15,207 bases of DNA from a bacterium (GTDB lineage: Bacteria; CG2-30-53-67; CG2-30-70-394): NCBI GenBank assembly GCA_024278555.1, contig JAJRSX010000166.1, positions 1 through 15,207 of the forward strand, written 5' to 3'. Positions 1-8,361 of the stretch are shown piece after piece (the stretch's first letter is position 1; each line of letters opens with the position of its first letter). Below the pieces are notes generated by a model that worked only from the letters and a program-made list of their open reading frames with translations, searched no databases and was not told the origin of the DNA. Both the position numbers and the translations under genes were made by a program.

Positions 1-122
1 CTACTGCTTGATTCGCGGATCTCGGCCCGGATCGCGCCCCGTTCTTCGTTACATAGGCCCGCGTAGCGCTCGAACGGGTCGCAATCCGGACTCGAGCCCG
101 CTTTCCCTCGCAACGATCGCAT
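1..122 (-). CDS. Possible N-terminal fragment of an unidentified protein, cut by the left edge
   Basis: Reading leftwards from an ATG at 122, the frame stays open for 40 codons to the window edge and ends in a charged stretch containing FERYAGLCNEERGAIRAEI. The ER-x-x-I-x-x-x-I spacing faintly recalls the helix-turn-helix start of IS30-type transposases, but this is only an impression and no full motif is visible. A possible Shine-Dalgarno (AGGAG) lies about 12 bases upstream of the ATG, which is rather far. It is divergent from mreB. It may equally be a chance open frame in GC-rich DNA. No function is assigned. Confidence 0.25.
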   Translation of the reverse strand, partial: MRSLRGKAGSSPDCDPFERYAGLCNEERGAIRAEIRESSS

Positions 123-200
123 AAGTCCGACAGACTCCTAGTCCCTGGCTCGCGCGGGGTGCCCATCCCCCACCCCCGCGCGCCGCAGGCGAACAATCGG

Positions 201-230
201 TTGTCACCCTGGAAAGTGCGCTGATATGAT
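201..230 (+). promoter_or_regulatory. Sigma70-like promoter of the mre cluster
   Basis: TTGTCA at 201-206 matches the -35 consensus in 5 of 6 bases, and TATGAT at 225-230 matches the -10 consensus in 5 of 6, with an 18-base spacer. Transcription would begin near 237, giving a leader of about 65 bases before mreB. This is the best promoter-like sequence seen in the window and lies just upstream of the first gene of the cluster. The upstream stretch 123-200 shows nothing else recognisable. Confidence 0.6.
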
Positions 231-260
231 GCGCGAATTCTTCTGTGTCTTTATAAGTAG

Positions 261-1328
<1,068 letters not shown>

Positions 1329-1353
1329 GTCGTGCCCCCCCTGTCGCCACCTC

Positions 1354-1399
1354 CACCCCACCGGAGGCCACCCCTCGGACGGTGGAACCGGGTGGGGTG
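1354..1399 (+). promoter_or_regulatory. Hairpin next to the mreC ribosome binding site
   Basis: CACCCCACC (1354-1362) pairs perfectly with GGTGGGGTG (1391-1399). Inside the loop, CCACC (1368-1372) can pair with GGTGG (1381-1385). The 3' arm ends two bases before the mreC Shine-Dalgarno GGAGG (1401-1405), so folding could limit ribosome access and set the MreB:MreC ratio. There is no T-run after it, so it is not an intrinsic terminator. The regulatory role is inference; the pairing is seen directly. Confidence 0.4.
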
Positions 1400-1410
1400 A
1401 GGAGGAGATC

Positions 1411-2235
1411 GTGCTGTCGTTCCTGGGCCGTTACCACCACGCCATCGAGCTCACCGCCTGTCTCCTGGCGGGGGTCGCCCTGCTCTCCGCGACCCGCCAC
1501 GACGCCGACCGCTTCGCCTGGATCGAGGAGGTGTCGATGGCCCTGGTGTCGCCGGTGGAGCGGGTGGTGACCACCACCGGCCACGCCGTGCGTGATCGGT
1601 GGCACCGCTATGTCCACCTCGGCCACCTCGTGGAGGAGGACGCCGCCCTGCGCAAGCGGGTCGCCGCCCTGGAGGCGCAGCTCCACCGGGAGGAGGAGAT
1701 CGAACAGGAGAACGAGCGCCTCGCCCGGCTGCTCCACCTCGCCCCGGCGCGCACCGACCTGCCGATGGTGGTGGCGCGGGTGATCGGCCGCGACGCCTCG
1801 CGCTGGTACGGCGCCGTCGACCTCGATCGCGGGGTGAGCGACGGCGTCCACACGGGGCTGGCGGTGATCACCCATCGCGGCATCGTCGGCGTCGTCCACC
1901 GTGCCAGCGCCCACGCCTGCCGGGTGCGGCTGATCACCGACCCCGCCTCGGCCCTGCCGGTGCTCCTCGACGAGCAGCGGGCCAAGTGCATCCTCGTGGG
2001 TGACGGTCGCCTCTGCCGCCTCAAGTACCTGGAGACCGGGGTCACCGTGGGCGACGGTGAGGAGGTGATCACCTCCGGCTACGGCAATATCTTCCCCAAG
2101 GGGCTCCGGGTGGGGCGGATCATCGCCGCCGGCCACGGTGCCAACCGCCTCTTCCAGGAGGTGACCGTGGCGCCGGCGGTGGATTTGGCGAGGTTGGAGG
2201 AGGTTTTCATCTTCCTCGAACTGCCGGGCGGGTGA
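1411..2235 (+). CDS. mreC: Rod shape-determining protein MreC
   Basis: MreC is a bitopic inner-membrane protein whose periplasmic part binds and activates PBP2, linking MreB and MreD to wall synthesis. I placed the start at GTG 1411 because GGAGGAG at 1401-1407 lies directly upstream; the open frame extends further back into mreB but that part has no MreC character. The product is 274 residues: a transmembrane segment near residues 10-28, a coiled coil around 65-110 rich in Glu, Leu and Arg, then the beta-barrel domain with family-typical stretches such as GVSDGVHTGLAVI, GIVGVV and the TSGYGNIFPKGLRVG block. It follows mreB and precedes mreD, though a 349-base gap with a REP-like element separates it from mreD. 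Length and order fit the family. Confidence 0.95.
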   Translation: MLSFLGRYHHAIELTACLLAGVALLSATRHDADRFAWIEEVSMALVSPVERVVTTTGHAVRDRWHRYVHLGHLVEEDAALRKRVAALEAQLHREEEIEQENERLARLLHLAPARTDLPMVVARVIGRDASRWYGAVDLDRGVSDGVHTGLAVITHRGIVGVVHRASAHACRVRLITDPASALPVLLDEQRAKCILVGDGRLCRLKYLETGVTVGDGEEVITSGYGNIFPKGLRVGRIIAAGHGANRLFQEVTVAPAVDLARLEEVFIFLELPGG

Positions 2236-2291
2236 CGGGCGCCTGATGCACCCCATCTTCGCGCCGCGTCCGCCGCCGTGCTTCTTCACGA

Positions 2292-2389
2292 GGTAGGAGC
2301 CGGCTCCTGCTGGCGAAACAGGCCCCATCTTGAGATCGGGGGCCTGCCGCACCTTCGGTGCGGATCGCGAGGGGGAGTTCGCTCCTACC
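2292..2389. repeat. REP/BIME-like element between mreC and mreD
   Basis: Two 24-base units face each other: 2293-2316 begins GTAGGAGC and ends TGGCGA, and the reverse complement of 2365-2388 begins GTAGGAGC and ends CTCGCGA. The outer 9 bases (GGTAGGAGC, 2292-2300; GCTCCTACC, 2381-2389) are a perfect inverted repeat. Between them lie AGGCCCC/GGGGCCT pairing and a 7-bp hairpin CCGCACC-TTC-GGTGCGG (2347-2363). The GTAG head plus GAGC and a CGCGA tail is the layout of GTAG-type REP sequences mobilised by RAYT transposases in Pseudomonas and Xanthomonas relatives. No RAYT gene is in the window. Confidence 0.7.
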
Positions 2390-2533
2390 CATGGACCGGC
2401 GCCTCTCGGGGGGGCCGCCATCCTGCCGCCTTGGGGGCAATGTCTCGTTGGCTGGTGAGAGTGATTGTTGGGGGTCTCTCCCTTCGTCATGATGGTGGCT
2501 CCGTGGGGGCTTCACCCCCGCCTCCTCCATCCC

Positions 2534-2578
2534 GGCGCGCGGAGCGCGCCCCCCCTCTCCGGTCCGGCCGCGGGCCGG
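2534..2578 (+). other. Two GC-rich hairpins just upstream of mreD
   Basis: GGCGCGC-GGA-GCGCGCC (2534-2550) and CCGGCC-GCG-GGCCGG (2564-2578) form two tight stem-loops ending 6 bases before the mreD ATG. No Shine-Dalgarno is visible in front of mreD, so these structures could influence its translation or RNA stability. They lack a T-run. Together with the REP-like element they fill the 349-base mreC-mreD gap, in which I see no gene. Confidence 0.4.
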
Positions 2579-2584
2579 CCTCCC

Positions 2585-3082
2585 ATGCGCACCCTCGTCG
2601 GTCTCCTCCTCCTCTTCCTGGCGGTCCCCCTCCAGGTCGCCCTCTCCAGCGCGACCCACGGCTTTGTCGACCTCTCCCTGGTGGCCACCTATTTCTGCGG
2701 ACTCTACTTCGGCAAGGGGGCGGGGCTGGCGGTGGGCGCCAGCCTCGGCATCTTCCTCGACGGCTGCACCCTCGGGCCGCCCGGACAGCATCTGATCGGC
2801 CGGGCGGTGACCGGGTACGTGGCCGGGGCGCTCGGGGAGCGGACCTACGTCCGCGGCCCACTGCTCCACCTCGTCGCCCTGGCCCTGCTCACCGCGGCGA
2901 TCCATACCCTCGAGTGGTTGCTGTTGCCCCTGGCCGGTGGCGTGGTGCCGGCGCCGGGCGCCTTTTTCGCCGCCCTGGTGGTGGACATGCCGGTCACCGC
3001 GGTGGTCGGCGCGTTGCTGGTCTACGGTGCCATCCGGTTCGGCCTCGGGCCGCGTGACACCACCTACTATTCGCACCGGTGA
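2585..3082 (+). CDS. mreD: Rod shape-determining protein MreD
   Basis: MreD is a small polytopic inner-membrane protein of the elongasome, thought to modulate the MreC-PBP2 contact. The open frame begins earlier (from a TTG at 2465), but the upstream part is proline and arginine rich with no membrane character. I chose the ATG at 2585, giving 165 residues, the family's normal length. The protein starts MRTLVGLLLLFLAVPLQVAL and contains about five hydrophobic segments, with LGIFLDGCTLGPPGQHLIG in the middle matching the conserved MreD loop. It ends 3 bases before the mrdA start, so the two are probably co-translated. Position between mreC and mrdA supports the call more than sequence identity, which is low across this family. 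Confidence 0.88.
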   Translation: MRTLVGLLLLFLAVPLQVALSSATHGFVDLSLVATYFCGLYFGKGAGLAVGASLGIFLDGCTLGPPGQHLIGRAVTGYVAGALGERTYVRGPLLHLVALALLTAAIHTLEWLLLPLAGGVVPAPGAFFAALVVDMPVTAVVGALLVYGAIRFGLGPRDTTYYSHR

Positions 3083-3085
3083 TCC

Positions 3086-4954
3086 GTGGCCCGATCGCTC
3101 CACCACCGGCTCACCGAGCTCACCCAGATCAAGCGGCGTCTGGTGTGGCTCGCGGCGCTCCTCTTTCTCGGTATCGCCGGGGTGGTCGCCCGCCTCTGGT
3201 ACCTGCAGGTGATGGAGGGGGAGCTGTACGAACATCTCGCCAACCGCAACATCTACCGGGTGGTGCGCCTGCCCGCCCTGCGCGGCACGATCCGCGATCG
3301 CAACGGGCTCCTGCTGGCCGGCAACCGTCCCGCCTATAACCTGGTGGCGGTGCCCGAGGATCTCACCGACCGCCGCCACATCCCGGATACCCTGCGGCGC
3401 ATCTTCCCGCGGGAGGGGGATCGCTTCGAGGAGGCCCTGGCCACCGCCCGGCGCAAGCGCGCCCCCTCCTTCCGCCCGGTCATCCTCATGGAGGACATCG
3501 GCTGGGAGGAGATGGCGGCGGTGGAGCAGCACGCGGTGGAGATGCCCGGGATCACCATCCAGCCCCTGCCGGTGCGCCACTACCCGGAGGGCAAGCTGGC
3601 GGCGCACCTCCTCGGCTACGTCGGCAAGGTCAGCGAGAAACAGCTTGGCTCTCCCGAGTACGCCGGTTATCAGGGGAGCGACGAGGTGGGCCAGAGCGGG
3701 GTCGAGCGAACCTATGAGTCGGTCCTGCGCGGTACCGACGGCCACAAGCTGATCCAGGTCGACTCCCTCGGCCGCGAGCAGCAGGTCCTCTCCGTGGAGG
3801 CGCCATTGGCCGGTGCCGACCTCTACCTTACGGTCGACGCCCGTCTCCAGCGGGAGGCGGAGCGGTTGCTGGCCGGCAAGCGCGGCGCGGTGGTGGCGCT
3901 CGACCCGCGTAATGGTGCGGTCCTCGCCCTGGCGTCGCGCCCGACCTTCGACCCCAACGGCTTTGCCGCCGGCCTCGGCCGGGAGGCGTGGCACCGCCTC
4001 CAGTCCGACCCGGCGGTGCCCCTGATGGACCGGGCCATCCAGGGCCAGTACCCGCCGGGGTCGGTGTTCAAGATCGTCCTCGCCGCCGCCGCCCTGGAGG
4101 ACGACCTCGGCGCCTCACACTTCTTCTGCGACGGGGGTCTCGAATACCACGGTCGTCGCTACCGGTGCTGGAAGCGGTGGGGCCACGGCGAGACCGACCT
4201 CCACCGGGCGATCGTCGAGTCGTGCGATGTCTTCTTTTACGAGGTCGGTCTGCGCCTCGGGATCGACCGCATCGCCCACTATGCCCGTCGCCTCGGCCTT
4301 GGCGAAGCCACCGGGATCGACCTCCCCGGGGAGTCGACCGGCCTGATTCCCGACGGCGCCTGGAAGCAGAGGCGCTACCACGAGCCGTGGTGGGGGGGGG
4401 AGACCCTGTCGGCCTCCATCGGCCAGGGGTTCGTCCTCACCACCCCGCTCCAGCTCGCCCGCCTGGCGGCGGCGATCGCCGGTGAGGGGGTCCTCCGTCG
4501 CCCCTTTGCCGGCGCGATGGCGGGCCACGGTGACGCCCTCCGTCGCCTGGCCACCGGGGACGACGTCGGCGTCCTGCCCCTCTCGGTCGCCCACCTGGAG
4601 GCGCTGCGCAACGCTTTGGAGGCGGCGGTGGAGGGGCGCCACGGGACCGGTCGGCGGTCACGGGTGAAGGGGATCCGGATCGCCGGCAAGACCGGCACCG
4701 CCCAGGTGGTGGGGATGGAGGAGGTGGTGACCACGGACGGGAAGGGGGTCAAACGCCACCGCGACCACGCCCTCTTCGTCTGCTTCGCGCCGGTGGAGGC
4801 GCCGACCATCGCCATCGCCGTGGTGGTGGAGCACGGCGGCCACGGCGGCGAGGCCGCCGCCCCCATCGCCGGGGCGCTGCTCGACATGTACTTCCGCCAC
4901 CCGGAGATGGCGGCGCCGTACCCGAAGGGCGCCGCCCTGCGCGCGGCACCCTGA
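3086..4954 (+). CDS. mrdA: Penicillin-binding protein 2 (elongation transpeptidase)
   Basis: PBP2 is the D,D-transpeptidase that crosslinks new peptidoglycan during elongation, working with RodA. The product is 622 residues from a GTG at 3086, close to the usual 600-650. It has a short cytoplasmic N-terminus, one transmembrane helix at about 19-36, the dimerisation-domain signature RGTIRDRNGLLLAGN, and a C-terminal transpeptidase domain with the three catalytic motifs: SVFK (Ser326 nucleophile, Lys329), SCD (379-381, the SxD form of the SxN motif often seen in PBP2 proteins) and KTGT (535-538). All key residues are present, so it should be active and beta-lactam sensitive. It follows mreD by 3 bases. 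Its usual partner rodA is displaced downstream by an opposite-strand gene. Confidence 0.97.
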   Translation: MARSLHHRLTELTQIKRRLVWLAALLFLGIAGVVARLWYLQVMEGELYEHLANRNIYRVVRLPALRGTIRDRNGLLLAGNRPAYNLVAVPEDLTDRRHIPDTLRRIFPREGDRFEEALATARRKRAPSFRPVILMEDIGWEEMAAVEQHAVEMPGITIQPLPVRHYPEGKLAAHLLGYVGKVSEKQLGSPEYAGYQGSDEVGQSGVERTYESVLRGTDGHKLIQVDSLGREQQVLSVEAPLAGADLYLTVDARLQREAERLLAGKRGAVVALDPRNGAVLALASRPTFDPNGFAAGLGREAWHRLQSDPAVPLMDRAIQGQYPPGSVFKIVLAAAALEDDLGASHFFCDGGLEYHGRRYRCWKRWGHGETDLHRAIVESCDVFFYEVGLRLGIDRIAHYARRLGLGEATGIDLPGESTGLIPDGAWKQRRYHEPWWGGETLSASIGQGFVLTTPLQLARLAAAIAGEGVLRRPFAGAMAGHGDALRRLATGDDVGVLPLSVAHLEALRNALEAAVEGRHGTGRRSRVKGIRIAGKTGTAQVVGMEEVVTTDGKGVKRHRDHALFVCFAPVEAPTIAIAVVVEHGGHGGEAAAPIAGALLDMYFRHPEMAAPYPKGAALRAAP

Positions 4955-4987
4955 TACGAGTGTTGCCCACGCAAGCGTGACGACCCC

Positions 4988-5958
4988 CTATCCCGCCACG
5001 ACCTCCAGCAGCGCTTGCCGCACCGTCTCTTCCACCATCTTCAGCCCTCGACGCGCCTGGCGGCGCCACGGCAACGCCTCCCACGCCTGGCGCAGATCGT
5101 CGGGACGGCGGTCGAGGAGGGCGGTGATCAGAGACTCGGCCTGCCACACGTCCTTCTGCCGCTTCGCCTCCTCGGTGGGGTTCCGCCGGGTGGCGACGAT
5201 CAGCTTGTGGAGGGCAAATCGTGCCGGCTGGGGTACGCGAACCAAGATCCCGTAACGGCTGAGGACAACTCCTACGACGGGTGCTTCGATCAGGTAGTCA
5301 AGAAATCGAAGCGCGGTCGCGTGGACGCCGAGGCCGGCGAGGGGTACCGGTTTTCTCCGCCCTTTGCCGCGCATCGGGGTGAGAAAGTCGATGCGCACCC
5401 CCCCTTGCTTGAGCATGAAGGAGGTGGACGGCTGGCGTGAATCGGGCTCCGGGACCTCCAGGAAGCCGACGCGCAGGAGCTGCTCGCGGGTCTGGGTGCC
5501 GCTCCCGTTCGGGGAGGCTGGGTCGCGGGCGACGTCCACGTCCACCGTGTGGGTCAGGGCGCGCTCCCAGCGCAGCCCGAGCATATTGCCGTAGATGGCA
5601 AATGCGTTGGATCCCACCACCACCCCTTGGCGCGAAAGATGCCGATCGCATCGAGGAGCTCCATGAGGCTCGCCATCGACCGTTCGGGGGCGGCCATGCC
5701 GCCGGCCACGAGCATGGCGCAAAGCCGCTCGCGCTCGGTGAGGTGGCGTCGCCAATCGGCGGCGGGCACGGCGTCGGTTCCGAGGTAGAGCTGGAGTCGC
5801 GCCCCGGCGAAACGAAGCTGCTGGTACCAGTAGCTCCGCCCCTTCACCTTCTTCCGCACCAGGCTTCCGGCGGAGGGGATGGAGAGGGCCGCCTCCACGC
5901 CAAGTCGCTCCACCAGCTCCGCGTAGAGGGTGGTCAGGGGGTAGTCGAGGCGCTCCAT
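4988..5958 (-). pseudogene. Frameshifted nucleotidyltransferase-like protein (GSU2403/NTP_transf_8-type)
   Basis: Two overlapping minus frames together make one protein of about 323 residues. The first (ATG at 5958, stop at 5554) carries GSLVRKKVKGRSYWYQQLRF and YLGTD, then LLDAIGIFRAKG. The second resumes with VVVGSNAFAIYGNMLGLRW and THTVDVDVARD and continues to a stop at 4988. GS-x-AF followed by T-x-D-x-D is the nucleotidyltransferase core, and the combined layout resembles the GSU2403-type family of unknown substrate. The frame breaks at a run of four C on the plus strand (5623-5626); a fifth would restore one continuous reading frame. It could be a real mutation or a sequencing or assembly error. 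It lies opposite to the flanking mrdA and rodA and interrupts their usual adjacency. The family name is from memory of motifs, not a search. Confidence 0.72.
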
Positions 5959-5971
5959 TAGAGGAGGATCG

Positions 5972-6008
5972 GAGTTATACGCCGTTAAGGCAAGATGGCG
6001 TATAACTC
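5972..6008. promoter_or_regulatory. Perfect 12-bp inverted repeat, candidate operator
   Basis: GAGTTATACGCC (5972-5983) and GGCGTATAACTC (5997-6008) are exact reverse complements, separated by 13 bases. The element lies 14 bases upstream of the minus-strand nucleotidyltransferase-like ATG and 58 bases before rodA, between two divergent genes, so a terminator is unlikely. Each arm contains TATAAC on the outward-reading strand, a weak -10-like hexamer, although no convincing -35 box accompanies either. A dimeric repressor site or divergent promoter control is the most natural reading. An inner GCC-GTTAA-GGC palindrome (5981-5991) gives an alternative fold. Confidence 0.5.
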
Positions 6009-6065
6009 AGCCATTCGTCTCCGCGACCTACTGACTCGCGGCGCGCGCCTGTTACCCTCCCTGCC

Positions 6066-7178
6066 ATGCTCGATCGACGGCGCCTGGCGAACATCGACTA
6101 CTGGCTCCTGTTCTTGGTGGCCGGTCTCATCGGACTCGGCCTCGGGGCGCTCTATGCCGCCACCGGCGAGCCGGGGGCGCCCCTGGCCGCCACCTTTCGC
6201 CACCAGCTCTGGTGGGTGGGGATCGGGGTGGTGGCGATGGCGGCGGTCGCCCTGCTCGACTTCGACAAGCTCCAGCTCTCCGCCTACCTCTTCTACGGCG
6301 CCGCCCTCATCCTGCTCCTCCTCGTCTTGTTCATCGGCCACACCGGGCAGGGGGCGCAGCGGTGGATCAACCTCGGCCCCTTCCGCCTCCAGCCGTCCGA
6401 GGTCTCCAAGCTGGCGGTGATCCTGGCCATGGCCCGCTTCCTCGCCAAGGGGCGGTTCGCCGGCTCCTTGGGGCTGCGGGAGGTCATCGGACCGGTGGCG
6501 ATTCTCGCCCTGCCGCTGCTCCTCATCCTCCAGCAGCCCGACCTCGGGACGTCGCTCATGTTCCTCTTCGTGGGCGGCGCCATGGTCTTCTGCGCCGGCC
6601 TCCAGCTCTGGTTGATCGCCTCCCTCTTCCCGGTCACGGTCTTCCTGGCGCCGATCCTCTGGCACGGCCTGGAGGAGTACCAGAAGCGGCGCATCGTCGC
6701 CTTCCTCAAGCCCGAGCTCGACCCCTTCGGCTCCGGCTACCACGTCATCCAGTCGAAGATAGCCATCGGCTCCGGCGGCCTGTGGGGCAAGGGGCTGTTC
6801 GCCGGCACCCAGTCGGAGCTCCACTTCCTGCCCGAGCAGCACACCGACTTCATCTTCTCGGTGGTCGCCGAGCAGTTCGGCTTCGCCGGCTGTGCCCTCC
6901 TGCTCCTCCTCTTCGCCCTGCTCATCCTCCGCGGCCTGGAGATCGCCTACCAGACCGAGGACAGCTTCGGCGCCCTGGTGGCGGTGGGGGTGACGACGAT
7001 GTTCGCCCTCTACGTCCTGGTGAACGTGGGGATGACCACCGGGCTCTTGCCGGTGGTCGGGGTGCCCCTGCCGTTCGTGAGCTACGGCGGCTCGGCCATG
7101 CTCACCATGTGCGCCGGCGTCGGCCTGCTGCTCAACGTGCGCATGCAGCGGTTCCGGTTCCAGGCGAAGCAGGGGTAG
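6066..7178 (+). CDS. rodA: Peptidoglycan glycosyltransferase RodA (SEDS family)
   Basis: RodA polymerises lipid II into glycan strands in the inner membrane, paired with PBP2. The product is 370 residues, typical for RodA, with about ten hydrophobic segments. SEDS signatures are clear: GAQRWINLG followed by LQPSE, QPDLGT, FLPEQHTDFIFSV (Asp261, matching the essential aspartate of this loop) and the C-terminal GLLPVVGVPLPFVSYGGS. The ATG at 6066 gives the standard MLDRR start; no Shine-Dalgarno is evident. In many genomes rodA directly follows mrdA, but here 1.1 kb containing the minus-strand pseudogene intervenes, so rodA probably relies on read-through or on a promoter within 5959-6065 that I cannot define. 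Confidence 0.97.
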   Translation: MLDRRRLANIDYWLLFLVAGLIGLGLGALYAATGEPGAPLAATFRHQLWWVGIGVVAMAAVALLDFDKLQLSAYLFYGAALILLLLVLFIGHTGQGAQRWINLGPFRLQPSEVSKLAVILAMARFLAKGRFAGSLGLREVIGPVAILALPLLLILQQPDLGTSLMFLFVGGAMVFCAGLQLWLIASLFPVTVFLAPILWHGLEEYQKRRIVAFLKPELDPFGSGYHVIQSKIAIGSGGLWGKGLFAGTQSELHFLPEQHTDFIFSVVAEQFGFAGCALLLLLFALLILRGLEIAYQTEDSFGALVAVGVTTMFALYVLVNVGMTTGLLPVVGVPLPFVSYGGSAMLTMCAGVGLLLNVRMQRFRFQAKQG

Positions 7179-7183
7179 CCCGC

Positions 7184-7202
7184 TTTTTTCGCTGCGCGAA
7201 AA
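7184..7202. terminator. Stop-adjacent T/A hairpin after rodA, atypical terminator candidate
   Basis: TTTTCGC (7186-7192) pairs with GCGAAAA (7196-7202) around a 3-base loop, beginning within 10 bases of the rodA stop. The T-run is in the ascending arm and the A-run in the descending arm, the reverse of a normal intrinsic terminator. It shares this form with the hairpins at 7663-7689 and 10418-10444. Confidence 0.4.
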
Positions 7203-7662
7203 CAGGATACGCCTATCCCCTTAGCTCATGACCGGAGAAGGGCAATTGGAAGACAGCAAGGGCTCAGGGGGGAAGGGATCCACCCATCAGGATCTAAGGA
7301 ATCACCATGTGGTCACGGTGCCGGCCTTGAAGGCCATTGCACCACAGAGACACAGAGGGCACAGAGAACTGCAAGGGATCGTCAAGAAGGGACGACAACC
7401 GCGGACGCGGCAAACATCATGCTGCTTTCTGATGTAGTTCTCTGTGGTGAATTTCCCCTTCGAGGGGTTGTCCATTTCCCGATCGAGGAAGAGTGAGATG
7501 TCGTACTTGAAAACGCCTCCCCCCTACGCGGGTGGATGCCATGTCACCCGCCATGCTCAACCTGTTGTTCTCAGAATGAAGTACGCCGTCCGTCATGGGC
7601 CAAGGGGATGGGCAGTAATAAAGAAGACCCCCGGCGGGGGCCGAAGGGGTTCGATTACCTAC
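7203..7662. other. Non-coding stretch rich in small hairpins
   Basis: No convincing gene is present. Besides the CACAGAG repeat, I see GGCCTT-G-AAGGCC (7323-7335), CCCCT-TCG-AGGGG (7455-7467), GCGGGTG and CACCCGC (7528-7534 and 7545-7551), and CCCCC-GGC-GGGGG (7628-7640). Local composition is less GC-rich than the genes on either side. Short open frames here have no recognisable domain. It lies between the rodA and slp 3' ends, so it is a convergent intergenic region. Confidence 0.5.
7340..7449. repeat. CACAGAG-type inverted repeat (type A)
   Basis: The left arm 7340-7370 contains three CACAGAG units at 8-9 base spacing (within CACCACAGAGACACAGAGGG and the bases following). The right arm 7436-7449 is AGTTCTCTGTGGTG, whose first 11 bases are the exact reverse complement of 7360-7370 and whose end mirrors the CACCACAGAG start. 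The 65-base interior has no gene. Similar units are common dispersed repeats in environmental proteobacteria as far as I recall, with no agreed function. Confidence 0.65.
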
Positions 7663-7689
7663 ATCTTTTTTCGTGTAACGAAAAAAGAT
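7663..7689. terminator. Stop-adjacent T/A hairpin at the slp 3' end, atypical terminator candidate
   Basis: ATCTTTTTTCG (7663-7673) and CGAAAAAAGAT (7679-7689) form a perfect 11-bp stem with loop TGTAA. The last base of the arm is the first base of the slp stop triplet (TCA on this strand). The sequence from 7674 to 7693 matches 10429-10448 at about 17 of 20 positions, so this is a repeated motif and not a chance hairpin. Confidence 0.55.
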
Positions 7690-8225
7690 CACCGGTAGTA
7701 GTAGCGCGGCCACGGGTAGGGGGGGCCGTACCAGGGGCCATACCAGAAGGGATCCGGGTACCAGCCGGGGTACCATGGGGAGCCGTACTCCACGCGTCGT
7801 TCGGGCCACAGGTAGACGGTCTCGGCCGTGAGCTTCGGGTAGCGGTACGGGTGGTCGCCGATCCGCCCCTCCTCCGGCTCCGCCACCCTCCCGATCACGG
7901 TGAGCTCGCGTCCGAGGCGGTAGACCGCCGGGTCGAAGAAGCCCGGCGCGCAGGCGACGAAGCGGCCCGCGGTGGTGTCGGTGGAGCGGGGTCGGCCCCT
8001 CCGATCCAGCGGGTGGGCGACGATCTCGAAGCAGGTCTCCTCCTCTTGTGGCGTCGTCTTCACCACCGACCCACCCCATCGCACCCGCTCGCCGCGGGCG
8101 ACCTCGGCGAGCGCCTGCTGGTGGCCGATGGCGGCAAAGGGGCCGGAGGCGAGCGGCGCCGGCGGCGTGGCGCAGGCGGCCAGCAGGAGGAGGACGATGG
8201 GCAGAGGGGGTGCCGGGCGGGCCAT
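7689..8225 (-). CDS. slp: Slp-family outer-membrane lipoprotein
   Basis: Slp proteins are small outer-membrane lipoproteins, induced by starvation or acid in E. coli; their molecular job is unclear. The product is 178 residues from ATG 8225. It opens with a lipoprotein signal: a hydrophobic run and the lipobox LAAC, with Cys18 the lipidated residue. Ala at +2 favours outer-membrane sorting. Family-typical stretches follow: RVRWGGSVV, EIVAHPLDRRGRP, GRFVA, the LTVIGRV strand, and YRYPKL before VYLW. The C-terminal 35 residues or so are strikingly rich in Tyr, Trp and Pro (for example YPGWYPDPFWYGPWYG), which is common in this family's tail. It is divergent from the methyltransferase gene (135-base shared upstream region, no clear promoter) and its stop abuts the hairpin at 7663-7689. 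Confidence 0.88.
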   Translation of the reverse strand: MARPAPPLPIVLLLLAACATPPAPLASGPFAAIGHQQALAEVARGERVRWGGSVVKTTPQEEETCFEIVAHPLDRRGRPRSTDTTAGRFVACAPGFFDPAVYRLGRELTVIGRVAEPEEGRIGDHPYRYPKLTAETVYLWPERRVEYGSPWYPGWYPDPFWYGPWYGPPYPWPRYYYR

Positions 8226-8361
8226 GGAGAGAGGCTACCACCGTCCCGTGGGTCCGCAGCCGTCGCCCTCCGGCCGCCCTCCCATCGCCTGTGTCGGAGA
8301 GGGCGTCCCGCGGTTACGATTCCCGCTCCTGCGACGGTTCACACCCGGTAACGAGGACCCC

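Noticed and set aside
2465-2584. Upstream extension of MreD from TTG 2465
   Set aside because: The added 40 residues are Pro/Arg-rich without membrane character and make MreD longer than its family.
2207-3994. 595-codon minus-strand open frame opposite mreD and mrdA
   Set aside because: Low-complexity Arg/Gly/Glu composition, spans two real genes and has no recognisable motif.
7340-7370. CACAGAG units as a CRISPR array
   Set aside because: Units are 7-9 bases with no spacers of CRISPR length, and no cas genes are present.
7444-7698. 84-codon plus-strand open frame in the rodA-slp gap
   Set aside because: Begins inside a repeat arm and ends in the hairpin at 7663-7689; no ribosome binding site or domain seen.
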